Shown here piece after piece: positions 50,359-59,010 of a stretch of 64,000 nucleotides of DNA. The notes under the pieces were generated by a model that was not told where the DNA came from, searched no databases, and saw only the letters and a program-made list of their open reading frames with translations. The translations under genes and the position numbers were made by a program. Location of the stretch: positions 3,914 to 67,913 of the forward strand of contig NZ_AOIP01000003.1 of NCBI RefSeq assembly GCF_000337535.1. The letters run 5' to 3'. The DNA comes from Natrialba aegyptia DSM 13077. Its GTDB lineage: Archaea; Halobacteriota; Halobacteria; Halobacteriales; Natrialbaceae. Within the stretch, counting starts at the first letter, position 1, and each line of letters starts with the position of its first letter.

Positions 50359-51012
50359 ATGGTTACCGCTCAGCCCTTCGAGACGCTTTCCGAGGAATAC
50401 GACGACTGGTTCGAGACACACGATGGGGCCTACCGCGCCGAACAGGCGGCGCTCGAACGAGTGCTTCCGGAGACGTTCGATAGCCGCCACGACCGCGCCC
50501 TCGAAATCGGCGTCGGTACCGGTCGCTTCGCGGCCCCGCTCGGGCTTTCTCTCGGACTCGATCCCGCTCGAAACGCGCTTGAGCGAACGCGGGAACGCGG
50601 GGTCGATCCCGTTCGCGGCGTCGCTGAATCGCTGCCGTTCGCTGCGGGGACACTCGATCTCACGCTGTTCGTTACCGTCCTCTGCTTCGTTGACGACCTC
50701 GAAACGACGCTTTCGGAGGCCCGTCGCGTCCTCGCGGACGATGGCACGCTTGTCGTTGCCGTCCTCGACCGTTCGAGTGCAGTCGGCCAGGTGTATCAGG
50801 AACACAAAGACGAGAGTCCCTTCTACGCCGACGCCGAGTTCTTGACTGGCGACGCGGCCTGCCGTGAACTCGAACGGGCAGGATTCGTGATCGAAGACCG
50901 AGCACAGACTGTCTTCGAGGATCCCGCGACGATCGATCCCGAGGCGACACCGTTGCGTGAGGGCCACGGTGATGGGTTGTTCGCCGTGATCCGCGCGAGC
51001 CCTGTACCCTGA
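50359..51012 (+). CDS. Class I SAM-dependent methyltransferase
   Basis: A 217-residue methyltransferase. SAM-binding motif I is ALEIGVGTGRFAAPL, followed by GLDPARNALERTRERG and GVAESLPFAAGTLDLTLFVT. The C-terminal part (DAACRELERAGFVIEDRAQT) is the usual last helix and strand. It resembles the Methyltransf_11 family of small-molecule methyltransferases; substrate unknown. The gene is divergent from the winged-helix gene. Confidence 0.85.
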   Translation: MVTAQPFETLSEEYDDWFETHDGAYRAEQAALERVLPETFDSRHDRALEIGVGTGRFAAPLGLSLGLDPARNALERTRERGVDPVRGVAESLPFAAGTLDLTLFVTVLCFVDDLETTLSEARRVLADDGTLVVAVLDRSSAVGQVYQEHKDESPFYADAEFLTGDAACRELERAGFVIEDRAQTVFEDPATIDPEATPLREGHGDGLFAVIRASPVP

Positions 51013-51136
51013 GCGGCTGCGAGGGGTCGATGAAGGCCGGGAAACGACTTACCTTGCCGGCGCCCGTAGGTCGAGACGACCGGGTCGACTCCCGTGAGTA
51101 CTGTCGGTCGAAAGCGGAGCCGACCCGAGGTGAACT

Positions 51137-51973
51137 GTGACAGACGAGGACCCGACGCCGAACTCGCGTTCGAACGCCGCCCCAAATCATGGCGGGACCG
51201 ACGGGAACGGCGAAATCGAGATCGAAGTCACACGCGGCGAGACGGATGTCTCTGCGGATGACTCCGACAAGCGGCGAACTGAGCGTGAGTCTCGTTCTCC
51301 CGATGAATCCGCGTCCGAAACCGACCTCGCGGACGAGCTCGGGCGTATCGACGTGATGACGACCCCCGAGGGATACGTCGAGGGACGAATTACCGACGTG
51401 ACCCCACTCGACGCCACCACGGTCGAACTTACCGTTTTACTGCCCCACGGAGAGACGCGTTCGTTCGCGCTCGAGAAACCGATCCCGTGGTCCGAGGAAT
51501 TCCTCCTCGCGCGACTCGTCGCGGACATCGGCTACGACGCGGCCTCGATCGACCACATTATCGGCGAACCCGTCTACCTGGTCCGAACGGATGCGGGACC
51601 CGAAACGCCGCCCAATGAACCCGGAACAGGAAGCGATTGGTGGACGGCATCGATGCAGGCCGCAAGCGACGCCATCCTCTCGTCGCTTTCGGGCGGCCGC
51701 TACCGAATCGAGACGGCCACCGAACCCGAGTGGCAACTCGTGGACCCGCTCGACCGCCCGGACACGTCGCCCACCGAACCACCGGATACGACCGCTGACC
51801 TCGTCGGAACGGGGCTGATCCTCACCGGAACCATCATCGCCGCCGCCGGTGCCGTCGTCGGTGCCACGGGTGAACTCGTCGTCTCGAGTTCGGTCGTCGC
51901 CGCCGTGTTGCTCGGATTGCTGGTTGTTCTGACCGGCCTCGTTGTCCTTTTCCGAACGAGCCACACGGAGTAA
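51137..51973 (+). CDS. Membrane protein with N-terminal soluble domain, uncharacterised
   Basis: A 278-residue protein with an acidic, Ser/Asp/Glu-rich N-terminal region (1-70), a conserved-looking soluble domain (about 75-190: IDVMTTPEGYVEGRITDVTP, WSEEFLLARLVADIGYDAAS) and two C-terminal helices (about 222-245, 250-272: LILTGTIIAAAGAVVGATGE). The orientation of the N-terminal domain is unclear. Start is GTG at 51137. No homology is recognised. Confidence 0.7.
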   Translation: MTDEDPTPNSRSNAAPNHGGTDGNGEIEIEVTRGETDVSADDSDKRRTERESRSPDESASETDLADELGRIDVMTTPEGYVEGRITDVTPLDATTVELTVLLPHGETRSFALEKPIPWSEEFLLARLVADIGYDAASIDHIIGEPVYLVRTDAGPETPPNEPGTGSDWWTASMQAASDAILSSLSGGRYRIETATEPEWQLVDPLDRPDTSPTEPPDTTADLVGTGLILTGTIIAAAGAVVGATGELVVSSSVVAAVLLGLLVVLTGLVVLFRTSHTE

Positions 51974-52026
51974 CAGCGTCGGCAACGGTGCTGCGTCGCG
52001 GTGAACTCGTGTCCGATACGCTTTTA

Positions 52027-52040
52027 TTACGGTACCGTAA
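52027..52040. promoter_or_regulatory. 14-bp perfect palindrome upstream of the kinase-like gene
   Basis: TTACGGTACCGTAA is perfectly self-complementary. It overlaps a TATA-like CTTTTATTA (52021-52029) and lies about 85 bp before the ATG at 52125. It is likely an operator or the start of a structured leader. Confidence 0.5.
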
Positions 52041-52124
52041 CTCATAGCTATCTTCTGTCGACCGGAGCGGCGGCGCTGTAGCACTGTCTCCGGTCGGCAA
52101 CCCCCCGTTAGCGGGACCGAACTA

Positions 52125-53063
52125 ATGACACAGCAACTCGTTTCGACGCTCGAATCGTACGCCGACGACGTAGTAGTCGGTCGCCGACTCCACGACGTGC
52201 CGCCCTACCGCGTTTACGAGGTGTATCTGGACGGCCGTCAAGCGGCGGTGAAAGTTGACGCCCACCCGCGCGGTCACGCCGCCGCCGAGGGCCGCGTTCA
52301 CGAGTTCGTCGCAACGCAGACGGGCGTTTCCGTTCCCGCGGTGCTCGCCGTCGGCTCCGACCACTACGTGACTGCCTGGTGCGATGAACTCGAGCGCTCA
52401 CCCGCCCCACTCGAGACGATCGATTCCGAGTGGGCGGCCGCTGCTGGTCGCTGGCTCGGAACGTTGCATACCGAGACGGCGGGTGCGTTCGACGGGTTCG
52501 GCCGGCCCCGTGACGGCGACTCCGGCATCGAACTCGAGGCGCACGCCGACTGGATCGAAGCCGTCCGTGCGCGTCTTTCCTTCCACCGGTCGTTTCTCGA
52601 ACCGATTGGATACGGGACCGTCGTCGACGCCGTCGATCAGTTCTTCGAAACGCATGACAACGCTTTCGACGGAGCCGGGGAGCCCGTGCTCTGTCACGGC
52701 GATATCCACCCTGAACACCTCGCTCGAACCGGTGACGGACCTGTGGCGATCGATTTCGAACACGCGCTCGTCGCGCCCGGCGAGTACGATTACTGGCGAA
52801 CGGTGGTCCCGTACTTCGAAGCCCGCAACGATGTCGACGACTCCGTGACGCGAGCGTTCCGGGCCGGATACGAATCCGTCCGCTCAGTCCCCGCTGCTCT
52901 CGAGCAACGAAAGCCAGCGTATCGTCTGCTCCTGTTGCTCGAGTTCATCGAATCGCTCCATCTCCAGCGGCGAGGCGACCCGTCGACACGTACGACCCGC
53001 GGTGACCGGTTCCGAGAACTCGTCTTCGAGACGCTCGAGGAGTTGCGCGAGAAAGCGAACTAA
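52125..53063 (+). CDS. Aminoglycoside phosphotransferase-like kinase (APH family)
   Basis: A 312-residue protein with a protein-kinase-like fold. The ATP-binding N-lobe includes YEVYLDGRQAAVKVDAHPRG and the catalytic loop is LCHGDIHPEHLARTGDGPVA, with the Mg-binding Asp in VAIDFEHALVAPGEYDYWR. APH-type kinases phosphorylate small hydroxylated molecules; the substrate is unknown. The pattern H-G-D-x-H followed by I-D-x-E is intact, so activity is plausible. Confidence 0.87.
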   Translation: MTQQLVSTLESYADDVVVGRRLHDVPPYRVYEVYLDGRQAAVKVDAHPRGHAAAEGRVHEFVATQTGVSVPAVLAVGSDHYVTAWCDELERSPAPLETIDSEWAAAAGRWLGTLHTETAGAFDGFGRPRDGDSGIELEAHADWIEAVRARLSFHRSFLEPIGYGTVVDAVDQFFETHDNAFDGAGEPVLCHGDIHPEHLARTGDGPVAIDFEHALVAPGEYDYWRTVVPYFEARNDVDDSVTRAFRAGYESVRSVPAALEQRKPAYRLLLLLEFIESLHLQRRGDPSTRTTRGDRFRELVFETLEELREKAN

Positions 53064-53100
53064 GTACCGCACAATCTCGGCGACTCTCCTCCACGATCGA

Positions 53101-53153
53101 CGACTCCGACGACTCCGACGACTCCGACGACTCCGACGACTCCGACGACTCCG
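53101..53153. repeat. 9-bp tandem repeat, about six copies
   Basis: The unit CGACTCCGA repeats nearly six times between the kinase gene and the convergent ABCE1 gene. The array ends beside GACGACTCCGTCGTC, a short hairpin. The repeat would encode Asp-Asp-Ser if translated on the plus strand, but no gene spans it. Confidence 0.85.
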
Positions 53154-53196
53154 TCGTCTTTCGTCGGCGTGACGGTGTGATGGCCCGATACGACGA

Positions 53197-55011
53197 TCAG
53201 GGCGCGTAGTAATACTCTCCTTCGCGCTTTTGCTCGCGGTCTAACTGCGAGTCCGGCTTGTTGATCCGCGGCCGCGAGGTCCGTTCGTCCCGCCGGAACG
53301 TAACCTCGAGATTCGCGAGGAACTCGTTCATGCCGTCGCGCATCGGCTGTGGCTGGCCGGCGTGACCGTGCGCTGCGGGTTCGCCGTCGAAGACCATCAG
53401 CCGGTCCGCCAGCAGGTCGATCATGTAGGTGTCGTGGTCGATGACCATCACGGTCGAGTCCTGCTGTTCGGCGTAGCGTCGGATCGCACTCGTCGCCTGC
53501 ACGCGTTGTTCGACGTCCAAGTGCGCCGAGGGCTCGTCGAGCAAGTAGAGATCCGCGGACTCGGACAGGCAGGCTGCGATGGCCACCCGCTGGCGCTCAC
53601 CGCCCGACAGATCCGAGAGATTCTGCTCCATGATCCGCTCTAACTGGAGCGGCTGGGCGATTTCCGTGTTCCAGTAGGATGAGCCGAACTGATCCGTGAT
53701 CGACGAGAGGAAGGCATCAACTCGCATCGGCTGGTCGATCGTCACGTACTGGGGTTTGTAAGAGATGTCCAGATTCAGGTCGGCGTCGCCGGTATCGGGC
53801 TCGAGATTCCCCGTCAGCAACTTCGCGAACGTCGACTTCCCGATCCCGTTCGGGCCGACGATACCGAGCACTTCGTTCCGGTGAATCTCGCCACCCTCGA
53901 CTTCGAGACTGAACTCGCCGTCACCGTAGCTCTTGGTGAGGTCGGGATAGTCGACGAGTACGTCGCCGTGGGTCGCGGTTCGGGGCGCGTGCTCCTCGAA
54001 CTCGATCGGATTCTGGCGAATTCGCATGTTCTCGTTGTCGAGATAGCCCGCGAGGTATTCGTTGATCCCGTTGCGGACTGATTTCGGCGATGTGATGACA
54101 CCATAGGCACCGGGTTCACCGTAGGCGACGTGCAGCGTGTCCGCGAGCAGGTCGAGAATCGCGAGGTCGTGCTCGACGACGAGCATCGACTTTCCCGCTT
54201 CTTCGGCGAGTTCACGGATCAGTCTAGCCGCGGTGACGCGCTGGCCGATGTCGAGGTAGGGCGTGATCTCGTCCAGGAAGTAAAAGTCCGTATCGCGAGC
54301 GAGCGTCGCGGCGAGTGCGACCCGTTGGAGTTCGCCGCCGGAGAGATCCTCGATCGCCTGGTCCATGACGGGACCGATCGACAGGCGTTCGACGAGGCCG
54401 TCAAGAGCATCTCGTTCGTCCGTCCGCTCCAGCAGTTGGCGGGTGTTGCCGTCGAACTGGTTCGGAATCTGATCGACGTATTGGGGTTTTCGGGCGACGG
54501 TGATCTCGCCATCGCGGATGTCCGCGATGTAGTCCTGGAGTTCGGTGCCGCGGTACGCCTCTAAGACATCGTCCCAGTCCGGCGACTCCTCGTAGCGTCC
54601 GAGGTTAGGTTCGAGTTCGCCGGCGAGGATACGAACGGCGGTCGTTTTCCCGATGCCGTTGGGCCCGAGGATACCGGTGACCTGTCCTTCCTGCGGTGCG
54701 GGCAGGCCGTACAGCGAGAAGGCGTTCTCGCCGTAGCGGTGGGCGGGTTCGTCCTCCAGTTCCTGGGGCAGGTTGATGATCTCGATGGCGTCGAAGGGAC
54801 ACTTCTCGACGCAGATTCCGCAACTCTCGCCGAGACAGATCTCCTCGGAGATGCGGACCTGTTCGGGCTGTCCCTCCGCGGTTTCCTCGCCGCGGAGCGT
54901 AATGCACTCTTTGCCCGTTCGGTTCGGTGGGCAGTAGTTCTTGCACTCGTAGCTACAGCGGTCGGGTTGACACCGATCTAGGTCTACGACGGCGATGCTA
55001 TCGTCGGCCAT
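53197..55011 (-). CDS. Ribosome recycling ATPase ABCE1/RLI
   Basis: A 604-residue protein. The N-terminal iron-sulfur domain has two 4Fe-4S sets (DRCQPDRCSYECKNYCPPN, ICLGESCGICVEKCPF). Two ABC domains follow: Walker A GPNGIGKTTAVRIL and signature LSGGELQRVA in the first, GPNGIGKSTFAKLL and LSGGERQRVA in the second. It splits the 70S ribosome after termination with ATP hydrolysis. The first Walker B region reads DEITPYLD, a haloarchaeal variant of DEPSSYLD. It follows an EMC6-like gene after 2 bp, so co-transcription is likely. Confidence 0.95.
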   Translation of the reverse strand: MADDSIAVVDLDRCQPDRCSYECKNYCPPNRTGKECITLRGEETAEGQPEQVRISEEICLGESCGICVEKCPFDAIEIINLPQELEDEPAHRYGENAFSLYGLPAPQEGQVTGILGPNGIGKTTAVRILAGELEPNLGRYEESPDWDDVLEAYRGTELQDYIADIRDGEITVARKPQYVDQIPNQFDGNTRQLLERTDERDALDGLVERLSIGPVMDQAIEDLSGGELQRVALAATLARDTDFYFLDEITPYLDIGQRVTAARLIRELAEEAGKSMLVVEHDLAILDLLADTLHVAYGEPGAYGVITSPKSVRNGINEYLAGYLDNENMRIRQNPIEFEEHAPRTATHGDVLVDYPDLTKSYGDGEFSLEVEGGEIHRNEVLGIVGPNGIGKSTFAKLLTGNLEPDTGDADLNLDISYKPQYVTIDQPMRVDAFLSSITDQFGSSYWNTEIAQPLQLERIMEQNLSDLSGGERQRVAIAACLSESADLYLLDEPSAHLDVEQRVQATSAIRRYAEQQDSTVMVIDHDTYMIDLLADRLMVFDGEPAAHGHAGQPQPMRDGMNEFLANLEVTFRRDERTSRPRINKPDSQLDREQKREGEYYYAP

Positions 55012-55013
55012 GG

Positions 55014-55337
55014 TTATGCCGTCGACTCCGCGGTAAGCAGGATGCCCCACGTCACGAACCACATTGCGAAGGTCATGAACGTGATGAACAGGTGGTGTTT
55101 CATCCCAAACTCGTCGTCGGCGTAGATGTTCGTGAAGTTGAAGAGAACGAACTGGACGACGATCGCACCGAGGACGAGAAACAGCGCTCGCGTATCGCTG
55201 GCGGCGGTGTCTACCGGGAGGTCTCCGGTAAGCGCCACGGAGGCGAGTGCGGCACCGACGCCGAGTAGCGCGGCCAGCGCGGTGACGCTGATGGAGCGAA
55301 TATGCTCCCGTCGGTCGCTAATCGATTCGGTCGACAT
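55014..55337 (-). CDS. EMC6-like membrane protein
   Basis: A 107-residue protein with three hydrophobic segments (about 17-37, 49-69, 82-103) ending LFITFMTFAMWFVTWGILLT. The short N-terminus and the final helix resemble the haloarchaeal EMC6-like family, which is assigned partly from memory. It sits directly before the ABCE1 gene in one operon; the link between a membrane insertase-like protein and ribosome recycling is unproven. Confidence 0.7.
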   Translation of the reverse strand: MSTESISDRREHIRSISVTALAALLGVGAALASVALTGDLPVDTAASDTRALFLVLGAIVVQFVLFNFTNIYADDEFGMKHHLFITFMTFAMWFVTWGILLTAESTA

Positions 55338-55424
55338 GGGTGTGACTCTGTCGTCGGTGGTGAAAAGGGGTTCGGGTTCACCGCCTCATAGAATCGCGTA
55401 CTCGGAGGCGATCCGTCCGTGCGG

Positions 55425-58082
55425 TTACGAGTCGATTTCGACCGTCTGCTCGGCGACGTTGACCGCGTAGCCGCTCGTCGTCGTCCGCTCGTGGGTGACC
55501 GAGATTTCGACCTGGACCTCCGAGTCGATCTCGATCTCTTCCTTTGCGATTTTCTCGAAGAGGTCGTAGAGTTCGCCGGGGTCCTCGGCGCTGTAGTACT
55601 CGCCGCCGGTTTCTTCGGCCCAGTCGGTGAGTTTTCCTTCGGGAATCGAATCTCCTGCGTCACCGTGGAGTCCGACCGTGTACAGCGTAACATTGTCATT
55701 TTTCGCTCGATCAACTTGGGTGTCCATGACCGAATCACCGTTGCCACTGTTTTTCCCGTCACTCAAGAGAATCGAAATCCGCTCTTGGCCATCCTTCCCT
55801 CTGCTATCGTAGTCGTCAAGTGCCTTCTCGAGACCGGATCCCATATTCGTCCCGCCGTAGGCGTTTCCGACGACGTTCTCCCTGGCTGCGTCGAGGTCGC
55901 CGTCCAGATGGTGAAGGGTGTTCCCGTCAGTATCGAACTCGTAGACACCGGCCCGATCGCCCTCCGATTCGTTCATCAGATCGATGAAATTCGTCGTTGC
56001 GTTGACTCGTTCTCCAGTTGGGTCATTTCCTGAATGGCTATAGAAACCGAGATCGCCTCTCTCATTACAATATGGTCCAATGCAGGTTCTATCGAGAACT
56101 CGTACTTTATCCCAGTTACTTGGATGAGCGTAATCTTCTTGATATGTTAATATTTCTGTTTCTCCTGTTGTAGTATTCTTGACTTCTATATCATGTTGTA
56201 TCCAATCGCCGAAGAAGCTCTCAGTATGGGTATTTCGAAATGCTTCATCGATTTCGTCTGGGATTAGTTCCCAATCATTACCAGTTATTCTAATCTCATT
56301 CTGGGGTGTATATGTGCCGCCATAGGTGTTGTGCGGCCCCATCGACCCGGAACTGTCGAGGATGAACGTCGCGTCGATCGGCGGTCTGGATTCGCCGTAC
56401 TCGAAGAGGAGATCCTCGTCGCCGTCCGAAAACGGCGTGTCCGTCCGCAGCGACCGGTCGAAGTTGATGTTGACGTTATCCTCAATGCCAATATCGTTGC
56501 CGGCGACGATCGCCCCGTCGATGGTCGTTCCACCATCAATCTGTACGTTCGCACCCGGCGCGTAGATGACGCCCTGGAAGTCGCCGTCGACCGTGACCGT
56601 CGAGTCGTTCGTCGCGTAAATCCACAGCGAGGACGCCCGGTCGTCCGGGTGGATCTCGACGTTGGAGACATCGACGTTTCCATCGACGTAGAAACTCGTT
56701 TGATTATCGCCGTAGACGTCGACGCCCGAGAGTTCGAGATCGTCCTCGACACCAACGTGGATGTTGCCGTCGCTCGAATCGAGCGTACTGATACTGTTGC
56801 CGTCGTTTTCGAGACCTTCGTAGATTCCTGCGGTAACGCTTCCACCGGCTGTGGAGTCGCTGCGCAGATACTCGTCGAGTAGCGTGTCTATCTCGTCGTT
56901 GATCGAGTCGATGCTCGTATAGGAAGATGAAAGTTCAGTGGCAAGCGCCTGTTCGTGTGCATCGAGCCAGTAGGCGTTGTCCTCTTCGAACGGCCGTCCC
57001 TGTGGACCGGGATCCACGGACACGCCGTAGCCGATCTGTGAGATCGTCGGATTCCCTTTCGATCCGAGTTCACCGTTGACGACGGGAATTCCATCGATAT
57101 TCGCGTGGTTCTGGAGGTCGTAGTTCTCGTAATCCGCGAGGAGAAGATCGTTCGTGACGTTTTGGGTTGACTGATGATCGTCGTATGCGGTCACCGTCAG
57201 CGGCGAATCGACCGTCTTGTCCGACCCTGAAACGTACAGTCCGCCATAAACTGTCGGCTCGATATCGACGAGATTCGCGAGCGGCGTCTCGCCGTCGACG
57301 CCGGCGACGACCGTAACCGTTTGCTGGTCTTCCTCGTGGCAGATAATATTCGTCGTGACCTGCGTCGCCGGCTTGCAGTCGTGTCCGGGAACGTTCGCCT
57401 CGTCGGTCGCGTTGAACTCGTCTTTCAGAAAGTCGTACCAGCCGTTGTGGTACGCGCTATCCGATACTTCGACCGTGACGTAGTTCACGTACTCGAGTTC
57501 ATCGCCGCGAAGATCGAACTCCTGTGTGGTACCCGATTCGACGGTGTGTTCACCGGAGCCGACGGCTCCCTCGACTGTTGTCGGTGAGAGGTCGAGTCGA
57601 CCGACCTGTTCGCCGTCGGCCATCTCGGTGTAATATCTGATATTCGGATCCGCAACCGCCTGGGCACGATTATTGTCGATGCGCCAGACACCGCCCGCCT
57701 GATAGGCGAACTCGTTTCCGGCTTCGTCGGTCGAGACGATCGTCTTGAGATCGATTGAGGTCTCATTACTCGCGTATCCATCGGAGATATTAACCGTCAA
57801 TTTGCCGTCCATAACCAGTTCGCTATCACCGCCCAGATAGACCGTTTCTTTGGTATCGTTTTGCAACCCGGCTGAGGAGAGATCGCTATCGAACTGTTTG
57901 AGTTCTTGCTCCGTTTTCTCAGCGTGGGTCTCCCCCGATATCGCATCGAGTGCGCCTGAGCCGACCATCAACACAAGACCCGCCCCGATAAACACCATCG
58001 CGAAAAGCAAGATCACACCGAGTACCGGTGTGACCCCGCGGTCCCCGTCCCCGTTTGCTGAATGAGCTGCCACACCTTTCAT
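55425..58082 (-). CDS. Pilin-like vWA surface protein with large insertion
   Basis: An 885-residue protein. The N-terminus DRGVTPVLGVILLFAMVFIG (about 14-33) is a class III/type IV pilin-like signal and helix, so it is probably processed by a prepilin peptidase and displayed on the surface. The middle is beta-rich. A vWA domain follows: MIDAS motif DSSGSMG with D576, T745 in YGGTNMGSGLEKAL and D775 in LLSDGKNSG. Between the first and second MIDAS elements lie about 169 residues instead of the usual 65-75, so roughly 100 residues are inserted (about 583-690), coded by AT-rich DNA. It probably binds divalent metal and protein ligands. Confidence 0.9.
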   Translation of the reverse strand: MKGVAAHSANGDGDRGVTPVLGVILLFAMVFIGAGLVLMVGSGALDAISGETHAEKTEQELKQFDSDLSSAGLQNDTKETVYLGGDSELVMDGKLTVNISDGYASNETSIDLKTIVSTDEAGNEFAYQAGGVWRIDNNRAQAVADPNIRYYTEMADGEQVGRLDLSPTTVEGAVGSGEHTVESGTTQEFDLRGDELEYVNYVTVEVSDSAYHNGWYDFLKDEFNATDEANVPGHDCKPATQVTTNIICHEEDQQTVTVVAGVDGETPLANLVDIEPTVYGGLYVSGSDKTVDSPLTVTAYDDHQSTQNVTNDLLLADYENYDLQNHANIDGIPVVNGELGSKGNPTISQIGYGVSVDPGPQGRPFEEDNAYWLDAHEQALATELSSSYTSIDSINDEIDTLLDEYLRSDSTAGGSVTAGIYEGLENDGNSISTLDSSDGNIHVGVEDDLELSGVDVYGDNQTSFYVDGNVDVSNVEIHPDDRASSLWIYATNDSTVTVDGDFQGVIYAPGANVQIDGGTTIDGAIVAGNDIGIEDNVNINFDRSLRTDTPFSDGDEDLLFEYGESRPPIDATFILDSSGSMGPHNTYGGTYTPQNEIRITGNDWELIPDEIDEAFRNTHTESFFGDWIQHDIEVKNTTTGETEILTYQEDYAHPSNWDKVRVLDRTCIGPYCNERGDLGFYSHSGNDPTGERVNATTNFIDLMNESEGDRAGVYEFDTDGNTLHHLDGDLDAARENVVGNAYGGTNMGSGLEKALDDYDSRGKDGQERISILLSDGKNSGNGDSVMDTQVDRAKNDNVTLYTVGLHGDAGDSIPEGKLTDWAEETGGEYYSAEDPGELYDLFEKIAKEEIEIDSEVQVEISVTHERTTTSGYAVNVAEQTVEIDS

Positions 58083-58102
58083 TGGCTGACTCTATTTATT
58101 AC

Positions 58103-58112
58103 TTATACTTAA
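58103..58112 (-). promoter_or_regulatory. TATA region of the vWA gene
   Basis: The complement reads TTAAGTATAA, about 21-30 bp before the ATG at 58082; a leaderless transcript is likely. Confidence 0.45.
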
Positions 58113-58224
58113 AATGTAGTGTATACGCGCAGGAAATAGTTAAGAAGCGACCACTCTCACGACCGATCGATGACGCGGTTTTCGGTTCGAAAACGAGGAG
58201 CCGTTGAGTGGAGAACGGTTGCTG

Positions 58225-58301
58225 CTAGAGTGGTCACTGAACGACAGCGCCACCCGGTGGCACAGCCGTCGTACGATCGGTGCGTAACCTGTTTCAGTTT
58301 A
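58225..58301 (-). repeat. Diverged copy of the MITE-like element
   Basis: CTAGAGTGGTCACTGAA at the left and CTGTTTCAGTTTA near the right, with CAGCCGTCGTACGATC in the middle, resemble copy 2 (27398-27482) with several substitutions and small gaps. The right terminal repeat is degraded. Confidence 0.6.
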
Positions 58302-58393
58302 CGAGAGAGTTCGAACCCGGCGCCGTTGCTGACCAGCCGGTCAAATAATGATACTGGGGTATAGAACGCCTTTCAGCGCATTTTGAGTTGGAT

Positions 58394-58404
58394 ATTATAG
58401 TGTA
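58394..58404. promoter_or_regulatory. Copy of operator-like 11-mer ATTATAGTGTA
   Basis: Identical to 50202-50212. It is 67-77 bp before the regulator gene start at 58471 and about 320 bp before the vWA gene start on the other strand. Confidence 0.35.
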
Positions 58405-58439
58405 TTTTAAAAGAGAGTCCACTCGGGAGAGGCTCAACT

Positions 58440-58445
58440 TTTATA
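58440..58445 (+). promoter_or_regulatory. TATA box of the second winged-helix regulator
   Basis: TTTATA lies 26-31 bp before the ATG at 58471; a leaderless transcript is expected. Confidence 0.5.
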
Positions 58446-58470
58446 CTGCTGGGAGCTTTCGATTCGTAAT

Positions 58471-58764
58471 ATGGTAGATACCGATCTGGAGGAAATCGAA
58501 GACTTGCCTCCGAGCGCCAAACTCGTTTTCAAGGTTCTCGAGTACGACGGGCCGCTCACCCAGAAGCAAATCGTCGAGGAGTCGATGCTCTCGGCTCGGA
58601 CGGTCCGATATGCACTGGAACGGCTCGAGGAGATCGGAACCGTTGATGAGGACATCTATTTCGCGGACGCTCGTCAAAGCCTCTACCGACTGACGGATCC
58701 CGTTGCTGCCGATGGCAATGGCGTCGATGAGTCGCCGAAGAAAGACGCCTGCTGTGCGGAGTAA
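58471..58764 (+). CDS. Winged-helix transcription regulator (97 aa), MarR-like
   Basis: A 97-residue protein. LPPSAKLVFKVLEYDGPLTQ then KQIVEESMLSARTVRYALER forms the winged helix with a recognition helix in ARTVRYALERLEEIG and the wing at VDEDIYFADARQSLYRL. The C-terminus KKDACCAE carries two adjacent cysteines, possibly for redox or metal response. It is divergent from the vWA gene, so regulation of that gene is possible. Confidence 0.87.
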   Translation: MVDTDLEEIEDLPPSAKLVFKVLEYDGPLTQKQIVEESMLSARTVRYALERLEEIGTVDEDIYFADARQSLYRLTDPVAADGNGVDESPKKDACCAE

Positions 58765-59010
58765 CGCGCGATGTCGACGGGCTGAGACGACCGCGTTCAT
58801 CGGGAGCGGCCGAACATAGACCGGTTTCGTCGGGATGAAACGCGAAGATGTCTCGACCACTCGCCCGAAAGCGCCTCGAATGACTTCCCGAAGACGGGGT
58901 ACTGCACTAATACTGTTTCCGCGAGTTCATCGCTGGCTATTCGATCGGCCGTTCGGTTGCCGGATCGGTGAGAACGGCAGGATTATTTCGACTGAGTGAT
59001 GACTCGCGCT

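Larger units (their letters stand above)
58083..58470. other. Promoter region between vWA gene and regulator
   Basis: 388 bp with promoter elements for the divergent genes (TATA for the vWA gene near 58103-58112 and for the regulator at 58440-58445) and a degraded MITE-like copy at 58225-58301. Two relatives of an operator-like sequence are listed as findings. No gene was recognised. Confidence 0.6.
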
